NCBI RefSeq assembly: GCF_024398015.1
Contig: NZ_CP073747.1
Location: 124,001-188,000, forward strand
Origin: Kordiimonas sp. SCSIO 12610
GTDB taxonomy: Bacteria; Pseudomonadota; Alphaproteobacteria; Sphingomonadales; Kordiimonadaceae
Reading direction: 5' to 3'
Length of the DNA stretch: 64,000 nt
In this document: positions 9,812 through 18,229 of the stretch, in pieces
Layout of the letters: each line of letters opens with the position of its first letter
Position numbering within the stretch: the stretch's first letter is position 1
The notes under the pieces: generated by a model
Told to the model about the DNA's origin: nothing
Seen by the model: the letters and a program-made list of their open reading frames with translations, nothing else
The model's database searches: none
Program-made: the position numbers and the translations under genes

Positions 9812-10612
9812 GTGTCAGCTCAAATGGTTATATTCCTCGTTTTTATATCCTTTGCGCTTTTAGAGGTGGTGACTGATCGGTTTTTGCATAAGGAAGGTGA
9901 GGTAAAATCAGATGGATACGTTGAAATTATCGGCACAGTAATCCTGCTCGGTATAACGCAACCGTTTATTCTCTATCTCGCCTACATAGGTATGGAATAT
10001 TTCCTGCCTGATGCCAAAGATGCTTTGATCGGGTATCCGGTAATTGCGGGCATTATGTTCCTGATCATATTTGACGACATGATGCAATATTGGTGGCATC
10101 GGGCCTCCCACACTTTTCCATTTTTATATAACTTGCACCGCGCCCATCATAACGGCGAATATTTAAGTGTCCGCACGGTATATCGAAATAACGTCTTTTA
10201 TTATTTTCTTATGCCATCCTTATGGTTTTCCGGAATTCTGATCTATCTGGGACTCGGCTGGATATACGCTGGATATGTGGCCGTAAAAATGACAGTCATC
10301 ATTGGTGCACACTCAAGCTGGCGCTGGGATGCCGCACTCTATAAAATACCTCAATTATCTTGGTTGATGTGGATTGTAGAGCGTACAATATCAACACCGT
10401 CTACCCACTCTGCCCATCACGGTAAACACGCTGATGACGGCATCACTAACTATAAGGGTAACTTTGGTAATCTGTTGTTTTTCTGGGATGTGCTCTTTGG
10501 CACCGCAAAAATAACCCGCAAATATCCCAAAAAATTTGGTGTGGAAAACCTGCCAACATCAAATTGGCCTGAACAACTTTTTTGGCCTTTAATTAAAACC
10601 AAAGAAGATTAA
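9812..10612 (+). CDS. Sterol desaturase/fatty-acid hydroxylase superfamily protein
   Basis: A 266-residue membrane di-iron oxygenase with four to five hydrophobic segments. The histidine clusters HRASH, HRAHH and HSAHHGKH that bind the two irons are all present. Members hydroxylate or desaturate lipids such as sterols, carotenoids or fatty acids; the substrate cannot be told. The gene is divergent from the Crp/Fnr regulator and convergent with comM. Confidence 0.87.
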   Translation: MSAQMVIFLVFISFALLEVVTDRFLHKEGEVKSDGYVEIIGTVILLGITQPFILYLAYIGMEYFLPDAKDALIGYPVIAGIMFLIIFDDMMQYWWHRASHTFPFLYNLHRAHHNGEYLSVRTVYRNNVFYYFLMPSLWFSGILIYLGLGWIYAGYVAVKMTVIIGAHSSWRWDAALYKIPQLSWLMWIVERTISTPSTHSAHHGKHADDGITNYKGNFGNLLFFWDVLFGTAKITRKYPKKFGVENLPTSNWPEQLFWPLIKTKED

Positions 10613-10620
10613 AAGAACCA

Positions 10621-12159
10621 TCAAGCAGTTTTCTGATAAGCAGTCATTAAACTTGGACGCCTGTAGGACAAAGCCTCTGCAATATGATGAACCATAATTG
10701 CTTCCTCGCCAGCGAGATCAGCAAGCGTTCGTGCAACACGCAGAACCCGGTGATATCCGCGCGCCGATAAATGCATTTGCCCAACAGCTCGTTCCAACAG
10801 GGCCTTACCTTTTTCATCCGGGCTTGCAATTGTCGTTAACAATTCACCGTCTGCATGGGCATTTACCAATATTCCACTATCTGCTGCCAATCGCTCAAAC
10901 CGATCTTGCTGAATGTCTCTGGCCTTCTGTACACGCGCAGCAATTTCATTTGAGCTTTCTCCGTTTGGTAGTGACGTTAATTCGGTTGGGGATACCGCGG
11001 CCACCTCCACATGCAGGTCCATCCTGTCATACAAAGGTCCTGATATTTTTGATTGATAGTCAACTGCGCATTTTGGTGCCCGATTACAGGCAAGCCCTTC
11101 GTCGCTTAGATACCCACACTTGCACGGGTTCATCGCCGCAACCAATTGAAATCGTGCAGGATAACTTATATGCGCCTGTGCCCGCGCGATAACCGCTTTT
11201 CCGCTTTCAAGGGGCTGACGCAGGGCCTCCAATGTTGTTCTCGCGAACTCAGGGAGTTCATCGAGGAACAATACACCCCCATTTGCGAGCGAGACTTCAC
11301 CCGGTAAGGCCCTTGCACCACCACCGATTAATGCGGGCAGGCTAGCACTGTGATGCGGATCACGGAAAGGGCGCTCTTTACTGACAACACCATTTTCAAG
11401 CAGGCCAGCAACAGAAGCAATCATACTTGTCTCTAACGCTTCCATCGCAGACATTGGTGGTAGGATGGACGGAAACCTTGATGCCAACATCGACTTTCCA
11501 GACCCAGGAGGCCCGGACATAAGAACATTGTGACCACCAGCGGCAGCAATTTCAAGGATTCGCTTGGCCCCCTCCTGCCCCTTAATATCACGAAAGTCAG
11601 CATAAGAGGCTGGGGCACATGCCTTTGAAATACTGGGGGTAGACAAAACCTGGCTACCTTTGAAGTGATTGATTAACGCCAACAGACTTTTGGGGGCCAG
11701 AATATCACTATTACCAGCCCATGCAGCCTCCCCACCGCATTCATAGGGGCATACAAGGCCGCATGCTTCGCTGTTAGCAAACACAGCTGCAGGCAAAACA
11801 CCATTAACGGCACGAACTGAACCATCCAGACCCAGCTCACCCATCACATAATAGTTAGATAATGTATCAGCTGGCAAAACTTGCATTGCTGTTAAAATCG
11901 CCAACGCTATAGATAGATCTAGGTGACTTCCATTTTTAGGCATGCTGGCCGGGGAAAGGTTAACAGTGATCCGTTCGGCGGGCAAACCAAGCCCAAGAGC
12001 AGAAAGCGCAGAACGCACACGTTCACGCGCCTCCGTTACAGCTTTGTCTGGCAAGCCAACAATCGTAAAGGCTGGAAGGCCGCTTGAAATCTGAACCTGA
12101 ACCTCAACGGGCCTTGCGTCAATCCCTTCAAACGCCACTGTTTTAACTGTTGCTATCAA
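10621..12159 (-). CDS. comM: ComM/YifB-family AAA+ helicase
   Basis: A 512-residue Mg-chelatase-like AAA+ protein. An N-terminal Lon-protease-like fold (residues 1–170) precedes Walker A GPPGSGKS (216–223). A cysteine cluster CKCGYLSDEGLACNRAPKC in the ATPase part probably binds zinc. ComM promotes branch migration during natural transformation in Vibrio and Acinetobacter, but the family is widespread in bacteria with no known competence. It is convergent with the hydroxylase gene, eight bases apart, and no other competence gene is in this window. Confidence 0.94.
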   Translation of the reverse strand: MIATVKTVAFEGIDARPVEVQVQISSGLPAFTIVGLPDKAVTEARERVRSALSALGLGLPAERITVNLSPASMPKNGSHLDLSIALAILTAMQVLPADTLSNYYVMGELGLDGSVRAVNGVLPAAVFANSEACGLVCPYECGGEAAWAGNSDILAPKSLLALINHFKGSQVLSTPSISKACAPASYADFRDIKGQEGAKRILEIAAAGGHNVLMSGPPGSGKSMLASRFPSILPPMSAMEALETSMIASVAGLLENGVVSKERPFRDPHHSASLPALIGGGARALPGEVSLANGGVLFLDELPEFARTTLEALRQPLESGKAVIARAQAHISYPARFQLVAAMNPCKCGYLSDEGLACNRAPKCAVDYQSKISGPLYDRMDLHVEVAAVSPTELTSLPNGESSNEIAARVQKARDIQQDRFERLAADSGILVNAHADGELLTTIASPDEKGKALLERAVGQMHLSARGYHRVLRVARTLADLAGEEAIMVHHIAEALSYRRPSLMTAYQKTA

Positions 12160-12347
12160 TTATGGTCCCCCAATATGTGCAGGTCATGCGCAACCAACGT
12201 CAAACATATATTATGCAACCAAGACGTGGATAAGTATGCTCAATTACGGGTAAGAGTCCAGCAAAAAAGAGAACAAAACAAAAACATTTTGTGATTTCAG
12301 TAGGAACTTGAAAGCTTATCTAAAACAACAATAACGTCTTAAGCTGA

Positions 12348-12716
12348 TCATTGACCCCTGGAAGGACGATTTCCCAACAAGGCCAGTAATTGATCCAACG
12401 CACGATCATCAAGCCTTCCAACCCTTGCAGCCAAAAGATTAGCCGCATGGGTGGCTTTTGGATTTAATCCGGATGTATCAATTGTCACCTTTGGCTTGGA
12501 AAACTCAGCAACTTCTTTTAATTCTTCTGCATCATCCCAAACCAGGCCAAAATACTGAATAATTTTTTGTAGCAGAGGCCATGACGGGCTGCCTCGCTTC
12601 CCATGCTCGAGCGCAGATAAATATGCGGGGCTTACGTCTAGGTCTGCTGCCATTTGGGCCTGGCTAACACCTTTTTTTGCCCGTAAAGTCCTTAGTTTTT
12701 CACCGAAGGGTGTCAT
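12348..12716 (-). CDS. XRE-family transcription regulator
   Basis: A 122-residue protein with an N-terminal Cro/C1 helix-turn-helix (residues 1–60; SQAQMAADLDVSPAYLSALE) and a C-terminal helical tail of unknown use. It lies 27 bases downstream of the Smr gene on the same strand, so it is probably the last gene of the mltA-smr-xre transcript. Targets are unknown. The 188 bases between it and comM hold nothing recognisable. Confidence 0.88.
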   Translation of the reverse strand: MTPFGEKLRTLRAKKGVSQAQMAADLDVSPAYLSALEHGKRGSPSWPLLQKIIQYFGLVWDDAEELKEVAEFSKPKVTIDTSGLNPKATHAANLLAARVGRLDDRALDQLLALLGNRPSRGQ

Positions 12717-12743
12717 TCCAGTTCTCTAAATAATTTATCAATA

Positions 12744-13358
12744 TTAGGGTTTCCGTTGGGTCGGCAATTTCTTGCGTAACAGTATATATAATGCCCCTTC
12801 ACCGCCATGTTCCTTTGCCGCACTATCGAAGCTTTCAATAAAAGGCCGGATTTCAGAGGATTGCAGCCAAACAGGCACCAATCGCTTTAAAACCCCGCCA
12901 TGCTGATCAAATTGTTCACGTGTTCGATAGGCAACAGGCGTATCATTATCTAGCTGCGAAAAGCGCCTACCGCCTTTCCCCGTTACCACCAACAATGTTT
13001 TATCCCCGCGCCTGATACCACCCTCTACTGCATTCTTTAAAATTCGATAGGCCTGGTCTTGGGTCATCCCATGAAGATCAATAGATCGATCCACATCCTT
13101 AATACCGCTTGCAATTCGCCTTTTCGTTTTGCGGTCAATTCTGGAGTCTGGTGTCGGGCTTTGACCCAAATACCATTCGGCTGGAATTTCCCTCGCCTCT
13201 TCCTTGCGCGCGATCATCCGGCGCGGCTTGATAGCAGGCTTGCCAGCGGAAGAAGCTACCTTCTTAAGGGGTTTTACAGTTTTCTTTACTTCATCCCAAA
13301 GCTGTTGATCCTGATCGGATAAACTATTTTTTCCTTTTTTTGCAAAGTCGTTCGGCAT
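12744..13358 (-). CDS. Smr-domain protein
   Basis: A 204-residue protein with a basic, low-complexity N-terminal third and a C-terminal Smr domain, the MutS2-related nuclease/RNA-binding fold. The DLHGMTQDQA motif (near residue 94) and the VTGKGGR loop are clear. In Alphaproteobacteria this gene commonly follows mltA, as here, where its ATG overlaps the mltA stop by one base. A nucleic-acid role is likely; the target is unknown. Confidence 0.9.
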   Translation of the reverse strand: MPNDFAKKGKNSLSDQDQQLWDEVKKTVKPLKKVASSAGKPAIKPRRMIARKEEAREIPAEWYLGQSPTPDSRIDRKTKRRIASGIKDVDRSIDLHGMTQDQAYRILKNAVEGGIRRGDKTLLVVTGKGGRRFSQLDNDTPVAYRTREQFDQHGGVLKRLVPVWLQSSEIRPFIESFDSAAKEHGGEGALYILLRKKLPTQRKP

Positions 13359-14566
13359 TATTTTGCTGCAATTAATTTATCTGCGAGCAGATTAGGCAGC
13401 AATATCCAATATCGACCTGTATTTTGCATTTTCCCTGCAATTGCTGCTGCTTCATCACCAAACCCCCAAAAGACATCACCGCGAATTTCACCTCTGATCG
13501 CACCGCCCGTATCTTGCGCGACCATCAGTCGGTCCATTTGTACATTTTGATTGCCGTTTGCTGCTGGATAACTAGCGCTGAGCCAAACCGGCGCATGCAT
13601 CGGCAGGTGACGAAGGTCAATGGCCAGCGAATGGCCTGCTGTTAAACCAACGCCCGCCGACCCAAAAGGCCCATCGGTACCATCAAGCAATCTAAAGAAA
13701 ATATACGAGCGATTTTTTTGCATCAAAGCTTGGGCACTATCAGTATTTTTTTCTAACCACGATCTAATCGACTGCATAGATATGTTTTCGCGCTCTATTT
13801 CCCCCATATCAATCAGATCGCGTCCGATCGCACGGTAAACATGGCCATTTTGCCCTGCATAACCCACGCCTTGTAAGGTACCATCCGGCATTTCTACCCG
13901 GCCAGACCCCTGAATATGAAGAAAAAAAACATCAATCGGACTATCGACCCACAGAAGCACATCCGCTTTCTGTTCCAAGGCACCCGTATCGATAGCAGCC
14001 CTGTCTTCATACGGAATAAGGCGATTATTCTGGATCTTACCTGCTATTCTCTCGCCTTTTAAATCAGGCCTGAAACGTCCAAGGTCCACACTAACCAGGT
14101 CCTTGGGCAAACTATATATGGCGTGCTGAAACCTATCAGACTTCTTAAAACTACCCTTCAGGAGCGGTTCAAAATACCCGGTAAACAACCCTTCGTGGTT
14201 CCCATTCAACGAAACTTCAAACGCTTTGAAATTCGCCTCGTAAAATGTGCGAACCTCAACCATACTTAGACGATTGATTGCGTTAGCGGCGTTGCAAACA
14301 GGTTTCCAATCAGCGGCAGTACCTCCAATTTGCGCCCCCTGTAAGCGAGCACCGTCTGCTTTTTTAAGCAGGCTATCACAGGTTTTCAAAAAAGCCTTAA
14401 ATCCACCGTTAATATCCTGACTGTCTACCCAACCAGGTAGTTCAGCGAAATCAACGCGGTCGAATGTCAGCGCTTTCGTTTGCTTGGGCGAAAGGTAATA
14501 TAAGGCAATTATAACAACCAGAATAAGAGCCAGAGCAGCACCAATATAGCCAAATATCTGTCTCAT
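13358..14566 (-). CDS. mltA: Membrane-bound lytic murein transglycosylase A
   Basis: A 402-residue MltA-type transglycosylase that cleaves peptidoglycan to 1,6-anhydromuropeptides. An N-terminal hydrophobic anchor (about residues 5–27) stands in place of a lipobox. The MltA beta-barrel contains GLFTGYFEP, and the 3D domain near the C terminus has MVAQDTGGAIRG with the catalytic-type aspartate and DVFWGFGDEA. It sits between the Tim44-domain gene and smr in one minus-strand operon. Confidence 0.94.
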   Translation of the reverse strand: MRQIFGYIGAALALILVVIIALYYLSPKQTKALTFDRVDFAELPGWVDSQDINGGFKAFLKTCDSLLKKADGARLQGAQIGGTAADWKPVCNAANAINRLSMVEVRTFYEANFKAFEVSLNGNHEGLFTGYFEPLLKGSFKKSDRFQHAIYSLPKDLVSVDLGRFRPDLKGERIAGKIQNNRLIPYEDRAAIDTGALEQKADVLLWVDSPIDVFFLHIQGSGRVEMPDGTLQGVGYAGQNGHVYRAIGRDLIDMGEIERENISMQSIRSWLEKNTDSAQALMQKNRSYIFFRLLDGTDGPFGSAGVGLTAGHSLAIDLRHLPMHAPVWLSASYPAANGNQNVQMDRLMVAQDTGGAIRGEIRGDVFWGFGDEAAAIAGKMQNTGRYWILLPNLLADKLIAAK

Positions 14567-14595
14567 GGGTTATTCAAAGCCTTAGTAAACTGGAA

Positions 14596-15258
14596 TTATC
14601 CTGCGCGCGTCGCGACAAGTATCCATTTAGGATCGCGTGAACTTACATCACGTGCAAACGTCCATTGATCATTAACGGTAACGGCGTCAGACGCATCCCC
14701 TTCGATAACACGCCCGTCACTATCCCGGGTAACGGCCAAAATTTCAGAGGTAAACTGCACGGTCAGTTCGGCAGATTTATTATCCAAGCGGCCTTCAATG
14801 ACCTTTGCATTCTCAATATCAAGCAACCGGTTATCGAGCGTATGACCAGCATCCGCACGTGCATCAATAGCCCCAATAAACTGACCGCTGATATCTTCAG
14901 ATAAAAATTCCTTTAAGGTTGCACTGTCACCGGACCAGAAAGCCTCTAAAATCATTCTGTACGCGCCTTCTGCACCGCTCAAAAACTGAGGAACATTAAA
15001 CGATCTATCAGCACGCCTGATATCTTGGAATACTCTGCGCAGGGCCGGGTCACCCTCAAGCTCGACAACACTATCATCATCTTGTTGCGTGTCCATTGGT
15101 CGCCCATAAGGATCAACATCACGCCCTTCATTTTGGCGCTGTCTGTTCGCTGCGGGCGGTAAATGCTCTGTGCCTGACTTGTTTCCAAGCTCTGAACGCA
15201 AACGCAAAAAGATAAATGCCCCAAGTGCTGCTATAATGATAATGTCTATAATCGCCAT
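14596..15258 (-). CDS. Tim44-domain membrane protein
   Basis: A 220-residue protein with one N-terminal transmembrane helix (IIDIIIIAALGAFIFLRLR), a charged linker and a C-terminal Tim44-like domain (about residues 85–220, FLSGAEGAYRMILEAFWSGD). Bacterial Tim44-like (TimA) proteins are bound to the inner membrane and are of unclear function; the domain is homologous to mitochondrial import factor Tim44. In Alphaproteobacteria it usually precedes mltA and lies divergent from an FxsA-family gene, near secB, exactly as here. Confidence 0.9.
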   Translation of the reverse strand: MAIIDIIIIAALGAFIFLRLRSELGNKSGTEHLPPAANRQRQNEGRDVDPYGRPMDTQQDDDSVVELEGDPALRRVFQDIRRADRSFNVPQFLSGAEGAYRMILEAFWSGDSATLKEFLSEDISGQFIGAIDARADAGHTLDNRLLDIENAKVIEGRLDNKSAELTVQFTSEILAVTRDSDGRVIEGDASDAVTVNDQWTFARDVSSRDPKWILVATRAG

Positions 15259-15367
15259 GATATCTCTTATTATTTGTGCGGTATTTTATATTTCTTTCAT
15301 ACGGCCTATTGAAGCCGGATGGATTGATCCCTTAATAAATAGGACGATTTAACAGAAAGAACAAGCA

Positions 15368-15847
15368 ATGGTATGGATCATATTATTTATTTTAGCAGCT
15401 TTTCCGCTTCTAGAGTTATCTGTGTTAATCGACGTTGGGAGTTCAATCGGTGGGCTGCAAACAATTATGCTATGTTTGCTAACGGCTGGCGCCGGAATGT
15501 ATCTGGTTCGATTGCAAGGCTTACAGATTTTTTCAAAGATGCAATCCACCGCCCTTCAGGGTGAAGAAATCGGCGAAAACCTGATCCACGGCTTTTTCCT
15601 CATGGTAGCAGGGGTTTTTCTGTTTATTCCGGGCTTCATAACAGATGCTATCGGTGGAATATTATTGGTCCCACATATTCGCCTTGGCATCGCTAAACTG
15701 GGCCTCCTCAATATGGTTATTCACCGAAGCCAACAAGGCCAGAATAGCTATTCAAATACAAAACCATACAATGACAATATCATCATTGAAGGCGAATATT
15801 CCGAGCATGAAAACACGCAAGATAAAGATAACATCGAGCAGAAATAA
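15368..15847 (+). CDS. fxsA: FxsA-family membrane protein
   Basis: A 159-residue protein with four hydrophobic segments followed by a polar tail. The opening MVWIILFILAAFPLLELSV and the FIPGFITDAIGGILLVP segment are diagnostic of FxsA/YtzA, named for suppressing F-plasmid exclusion of phage T7 when overproduced. The normal cellular role is unknown. It is divergent from the Tim44-domain gene with a 109-base shared promoter region, and secB follows on the same strand after 178 bases. Confidence 0.9.
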   Translation: MVWIILFILAAFPLLELSVLIDVGSSIGGLQTIMLCLLTAGAGMYLVRLQGLQIFSKMQSTALQGEEIGENLIHGFFLMVAGVFLFIPGFITDAIGGILLVPHIRLGIAKLGLLNMVIHRSQQGQNSYSNTKPYNDNIIIEGEYSEHENTQDKDNIEQK

Positions 15848-16025
15848 CCCGGCCATGAAGGTTTTATCGCCTAATCCCTTTAAATAAGCTGCATTTGCTG
15901 TTGTCCAGAAGGGCAAACCATGCTAGCGCTTTGCCCAAGTTTGCCGTGACTGGATATATTTTGCGAACAACCAGCAACGACAAAAATTAAACTATTAGAA
16001 TTTTTATTAGATCAAGAGTGAAAAC

Positions 16026-16601
16026 ATGGCTGAGAATGATTTCCAAAACAACCAAACACCTGTAGGCGGTCCCGCTCCGGAAGGCGCTGAAGCACCTCAA
16101 GCTGGTGTTCTTGCACAATATATCAAAGACTTGTCATTTGAGAACCCGAATGCACCAGCAAGCCTACAAAACCAAGCAGGCAATGCACCGGCGATCGATG
16201 TGAATGTGAATGTAGGTGTTCGCCAAATGAACGAAGAAGTTTACGAAGTAGATCTCAAAATCTCAGCTAAGGCAACTACACCAGCAGCTGAAGAGGGCGG
16301 TGAAGGTACAGTAGCATTTGTTGTTGAACTTTCTTACGGCGCGCTCTTTGGTATCCGCAATGTTCCACAAGATGCACTTCGCGGCTTCTTACTGGTACAG
16401 GCACCAATGCTTATGTTCCCATTTGCGCGCCGTATCATTGCTGATGCGTCACGCGATGGTGGTTTCCCACCACTCCTTCTTGAGCCTATTAACTTTGACG
16501 CACTATATCGCGCACAACTTGCTCAAGAAGCGCAGAACGCTGGCGGTGAAGCTGCTCCAGCTGCAGATGGTGACGCACCAGCGCCGATTAACCTGAACTA
16601 G
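16026..16601 (+). CDS. secB: SecB export chaperone
   Basis: A 191-residue protein with a SecB core at about residues 28–170 (VLAQYIKDLSFENPNAP near the start, then the LLVQAPMLMFPFARRIIADA helix). SecB keeps preproteins unfolded and passes them to SecA. The N- and C-terminal tails are rich in Ala, Pro and acidic residues, as in other alphaproteobacterial SecBs, which are longer than the E. coli protein. A strong terminator follows. Confidence 0.97.
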   Translation: MAENDFQNNQTPVGGPAPEGAEAPQAGVLAQYIKDLSFENPNAPASLQNQAGNAPAIDVNVNVGVRQMNEEVYEVDLKISAKATTPAAEEGGEGTVAFVVELSYGALFGIRNVPQDALRGFLLVQAPMLMFPFARRIIADASRDGGFPPLLLEPINFDALYRAQLAQEAQNAGGEAAPAADGDAPAPINLN

Positions 16602-16622
16602 GATTTATCGTCAATATTTCTG

Positions 16623-16654
16623 AAAGCCAGCTTATTTCATAAGCTGGCTTTTTT
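16623..16654 (+). terminator. Rho-independent terminator after secB
   Basis: A perfect 13-bp stem (AAAGCCAGCTTAT and its complement) with a TTC loop is followed by six T residues. On the minus strand the A-rich left flank could also serve holA, whose stop lies at 16688. Confidence 0.93.
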
Positions 16655-16687
16655 ATTATCTACTTAGGTAAATTGATAAACCGAAAT

Positions 16688-17710
16688 TTATTTTGCTGCT
16701 TTTGCCAGCCTTAATAAAGTACGGGCACAAATTACGTCTGCAGGGTTTCCCGTTGTTTTGCAGTCTAATTCCGCTTCCATTAATATGGAGAGTGCCTGTT
16801 CAATTTTTTTTGCCGACCACCTGGATACTTCGATTTGAAACCTGTCCTTTTCGCCAAAGAAAACCGGCGGCCGAAGTTTCCCAATAGCGTCCGCAGGCGA
16901 CATACCTTGATCGACATATCCACGTGCCAAATGAAAGCGCATGAGGCGATTTTGTAGGGTACGTAAAATTGCAATAGAATTTTCACCAGCAGTCCAGGCA
17001 CGCTCAAGCAATCGTTCCAAAGCCGTCATATTTCCCGCTGTAACAGCTTCAGCAATTTGATTGAGGCCAATTGCCGCTGTATCACCAACACAGGCCTTTG
17101 CATCTTCAAGCGTTACCTGGCCACCACCTGGCCCTTTATAAAGAACAAGCTTTTCCAACTCACCCCGTGACACCATTCGGTCGCCGCCAAGATTGTCTGC
17201 AAGATAATGAACCGCATCCTGGCTAGCGGATAGGGAAGCTTCGGAAAGGACACTCTGGATTAATCCCATCAAATCACGTGCATTATCTTCATAACACGCA
17301 ATGGCAAGCGCAACCTTCGAGGCTTCTGCCGCTTTTCTAAGAGCAGACGATGGCTTGAGGTCCCCTGACGTTATGACAACAAGCCCATCAACGGTTTCAG
17401 CGTCCAGTAACAGTTTAACGGGTTCAGCGGCTTCAGCACCAGCACCGTCATATCGAACTAATCGTCGCCCGCCCATCATCGAAATCGCGTTGGCTTCATC
17501 AAGAAGAGTTGAAGGCATCTGCTTCAAATCTTCTGTTGATGGTCTTGCAACCTGAAACGGGTCAGACAAATCTTCGACAATCTGTTTGCCTATTGCTTCC
17601 GATCGCTCGCGTACCAAACCATCATCACGGCCATAGACCAAAACAGCTCTAATCCCGTCAGGTAAGGCTTTAAGATGGCGTGCAATATCGCGAGGGGGAA
17701 CCTTTACCAT
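16688..17710 (-). CDS. holA: DNA polymerase III subunit delta
   Basis: A 340-residue HolA, the clamp-loader subunit that opens the beta clamp. The AAA+-like domain lacks a Walker A, as usual. Typical stretches are VLVYGRDDGLVRERSE near the N terminus and GENSIAILRTLQNRLMRFHLAR in the C-terminal collar domain. ATG 17710 is preferred over a TTG two codons upstream. It is the third gene of leuS-lptE-holA, starting six bases after lptE. Confidence 0.95.
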   Translation of the reverse strand: MVKVPPRDIARHLKALPDGIRAVLVYGRDDGLVRERSEAIGKQIVEDLSDPFQVARPSTEDLKQMPSTLLDEANAISMMGGRRLVRYDGAGAEAAEPVKLLLDAETVDGLVVITSGDLKPSSALRKAAEASKVALAIACYEDNARDLMGLIQSVLSEASLSASQDAVHYLADNLGGDRMVSRGELEKLVLYKGPGGGQVTLEDAKACVGDTAAIGLNQIAEAVTAGNMTALERLLERAWTAGENSIAILRTLQNRLMRFHLARGYVDQGMSPADAIGKLRPPVFFGEKDRFQIEVSRWSAKKIEQALSILMEAELDCKTTGNPADVICARTLLRLAKAAK

Positions 17711-17716
17711 ATTCAA

Positions 17717-18226
17717 CTACTCGGTTATGCTACCGGGTTGTTCAACAGTATTTTTGAAGTATAACGCAAGGCGTTTGTGGATACGTTCACCAATTTCTAT
17801 CGCCAAGCGTTCGGCACTGTCTTCACGCTGCACAACATTTGAAAAGTCTGATAAAACCAGATCAAATGACGTGCGTGCAAACAAGTTATCGCTATATAAA
17901 ACGCTCTCTGTTGACGGATCAATGAGCTTGATCTCAGCGGTAACCGTCAACTGTTCCTGGGTAGCAGCAGCATCAGGCCGGGTTCCATAACCAAGGCTTT
18001 CCTGATTAAGTGTAATCCTAAGCTCATATTTTGAATTTGCCCCGACATTAAACGTAGTAAGCAGATGGTTTCGCATAACCTGACCTAATCTGTCAGGGAT
18101 AGGCGCGACATCAATGAAGGACAATTCATTCGATACGTTAGCGCCGTTATTGGCTGTTTGATACAGCGGTGTAAATCCACAAGCTGACAAAAAACACAAG
18201 CTCAATATTAGCGCTAAGTATCTCAT
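17717..18226 (-). CDS. lptE: LPS-assembly lipoprotein LptE
   Basis: A 169-residue outer-membrane lipoprotein that plugs the LptD barrel. The lipobox LSAC puts the lipidated Cys at residue 16, followed by GFTPLYQT, the usual start of mature LptE. The rest is the weakly conserved LptE beta-alpha fold. Position between leuS and holA, conserved across proteobacteria, supports the call. Confidence 0.92.
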   Translation of the reverse strand: MRYLALILSLCFLSACGFTPLYQTANNGANVSNELSFIDVAPIPDRLGQVMRNHLLTTFNVGANSKYELRITLNQESLGYGTRPDAAATQEQLTVTAEIKLIDPSTESVLYSDNLFARTSFDLVLSDFSNVVQREDSAERLAIEIGERIHKRLALYFKNTVEQPGSITE

Positions 18227-18229
18227 ATT

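Noticed and set aside
12222-12230. CGTGGATAA near comM as a DnaA box
   Set aside because: One mismatch, single and isolated, far from the origin cluster.
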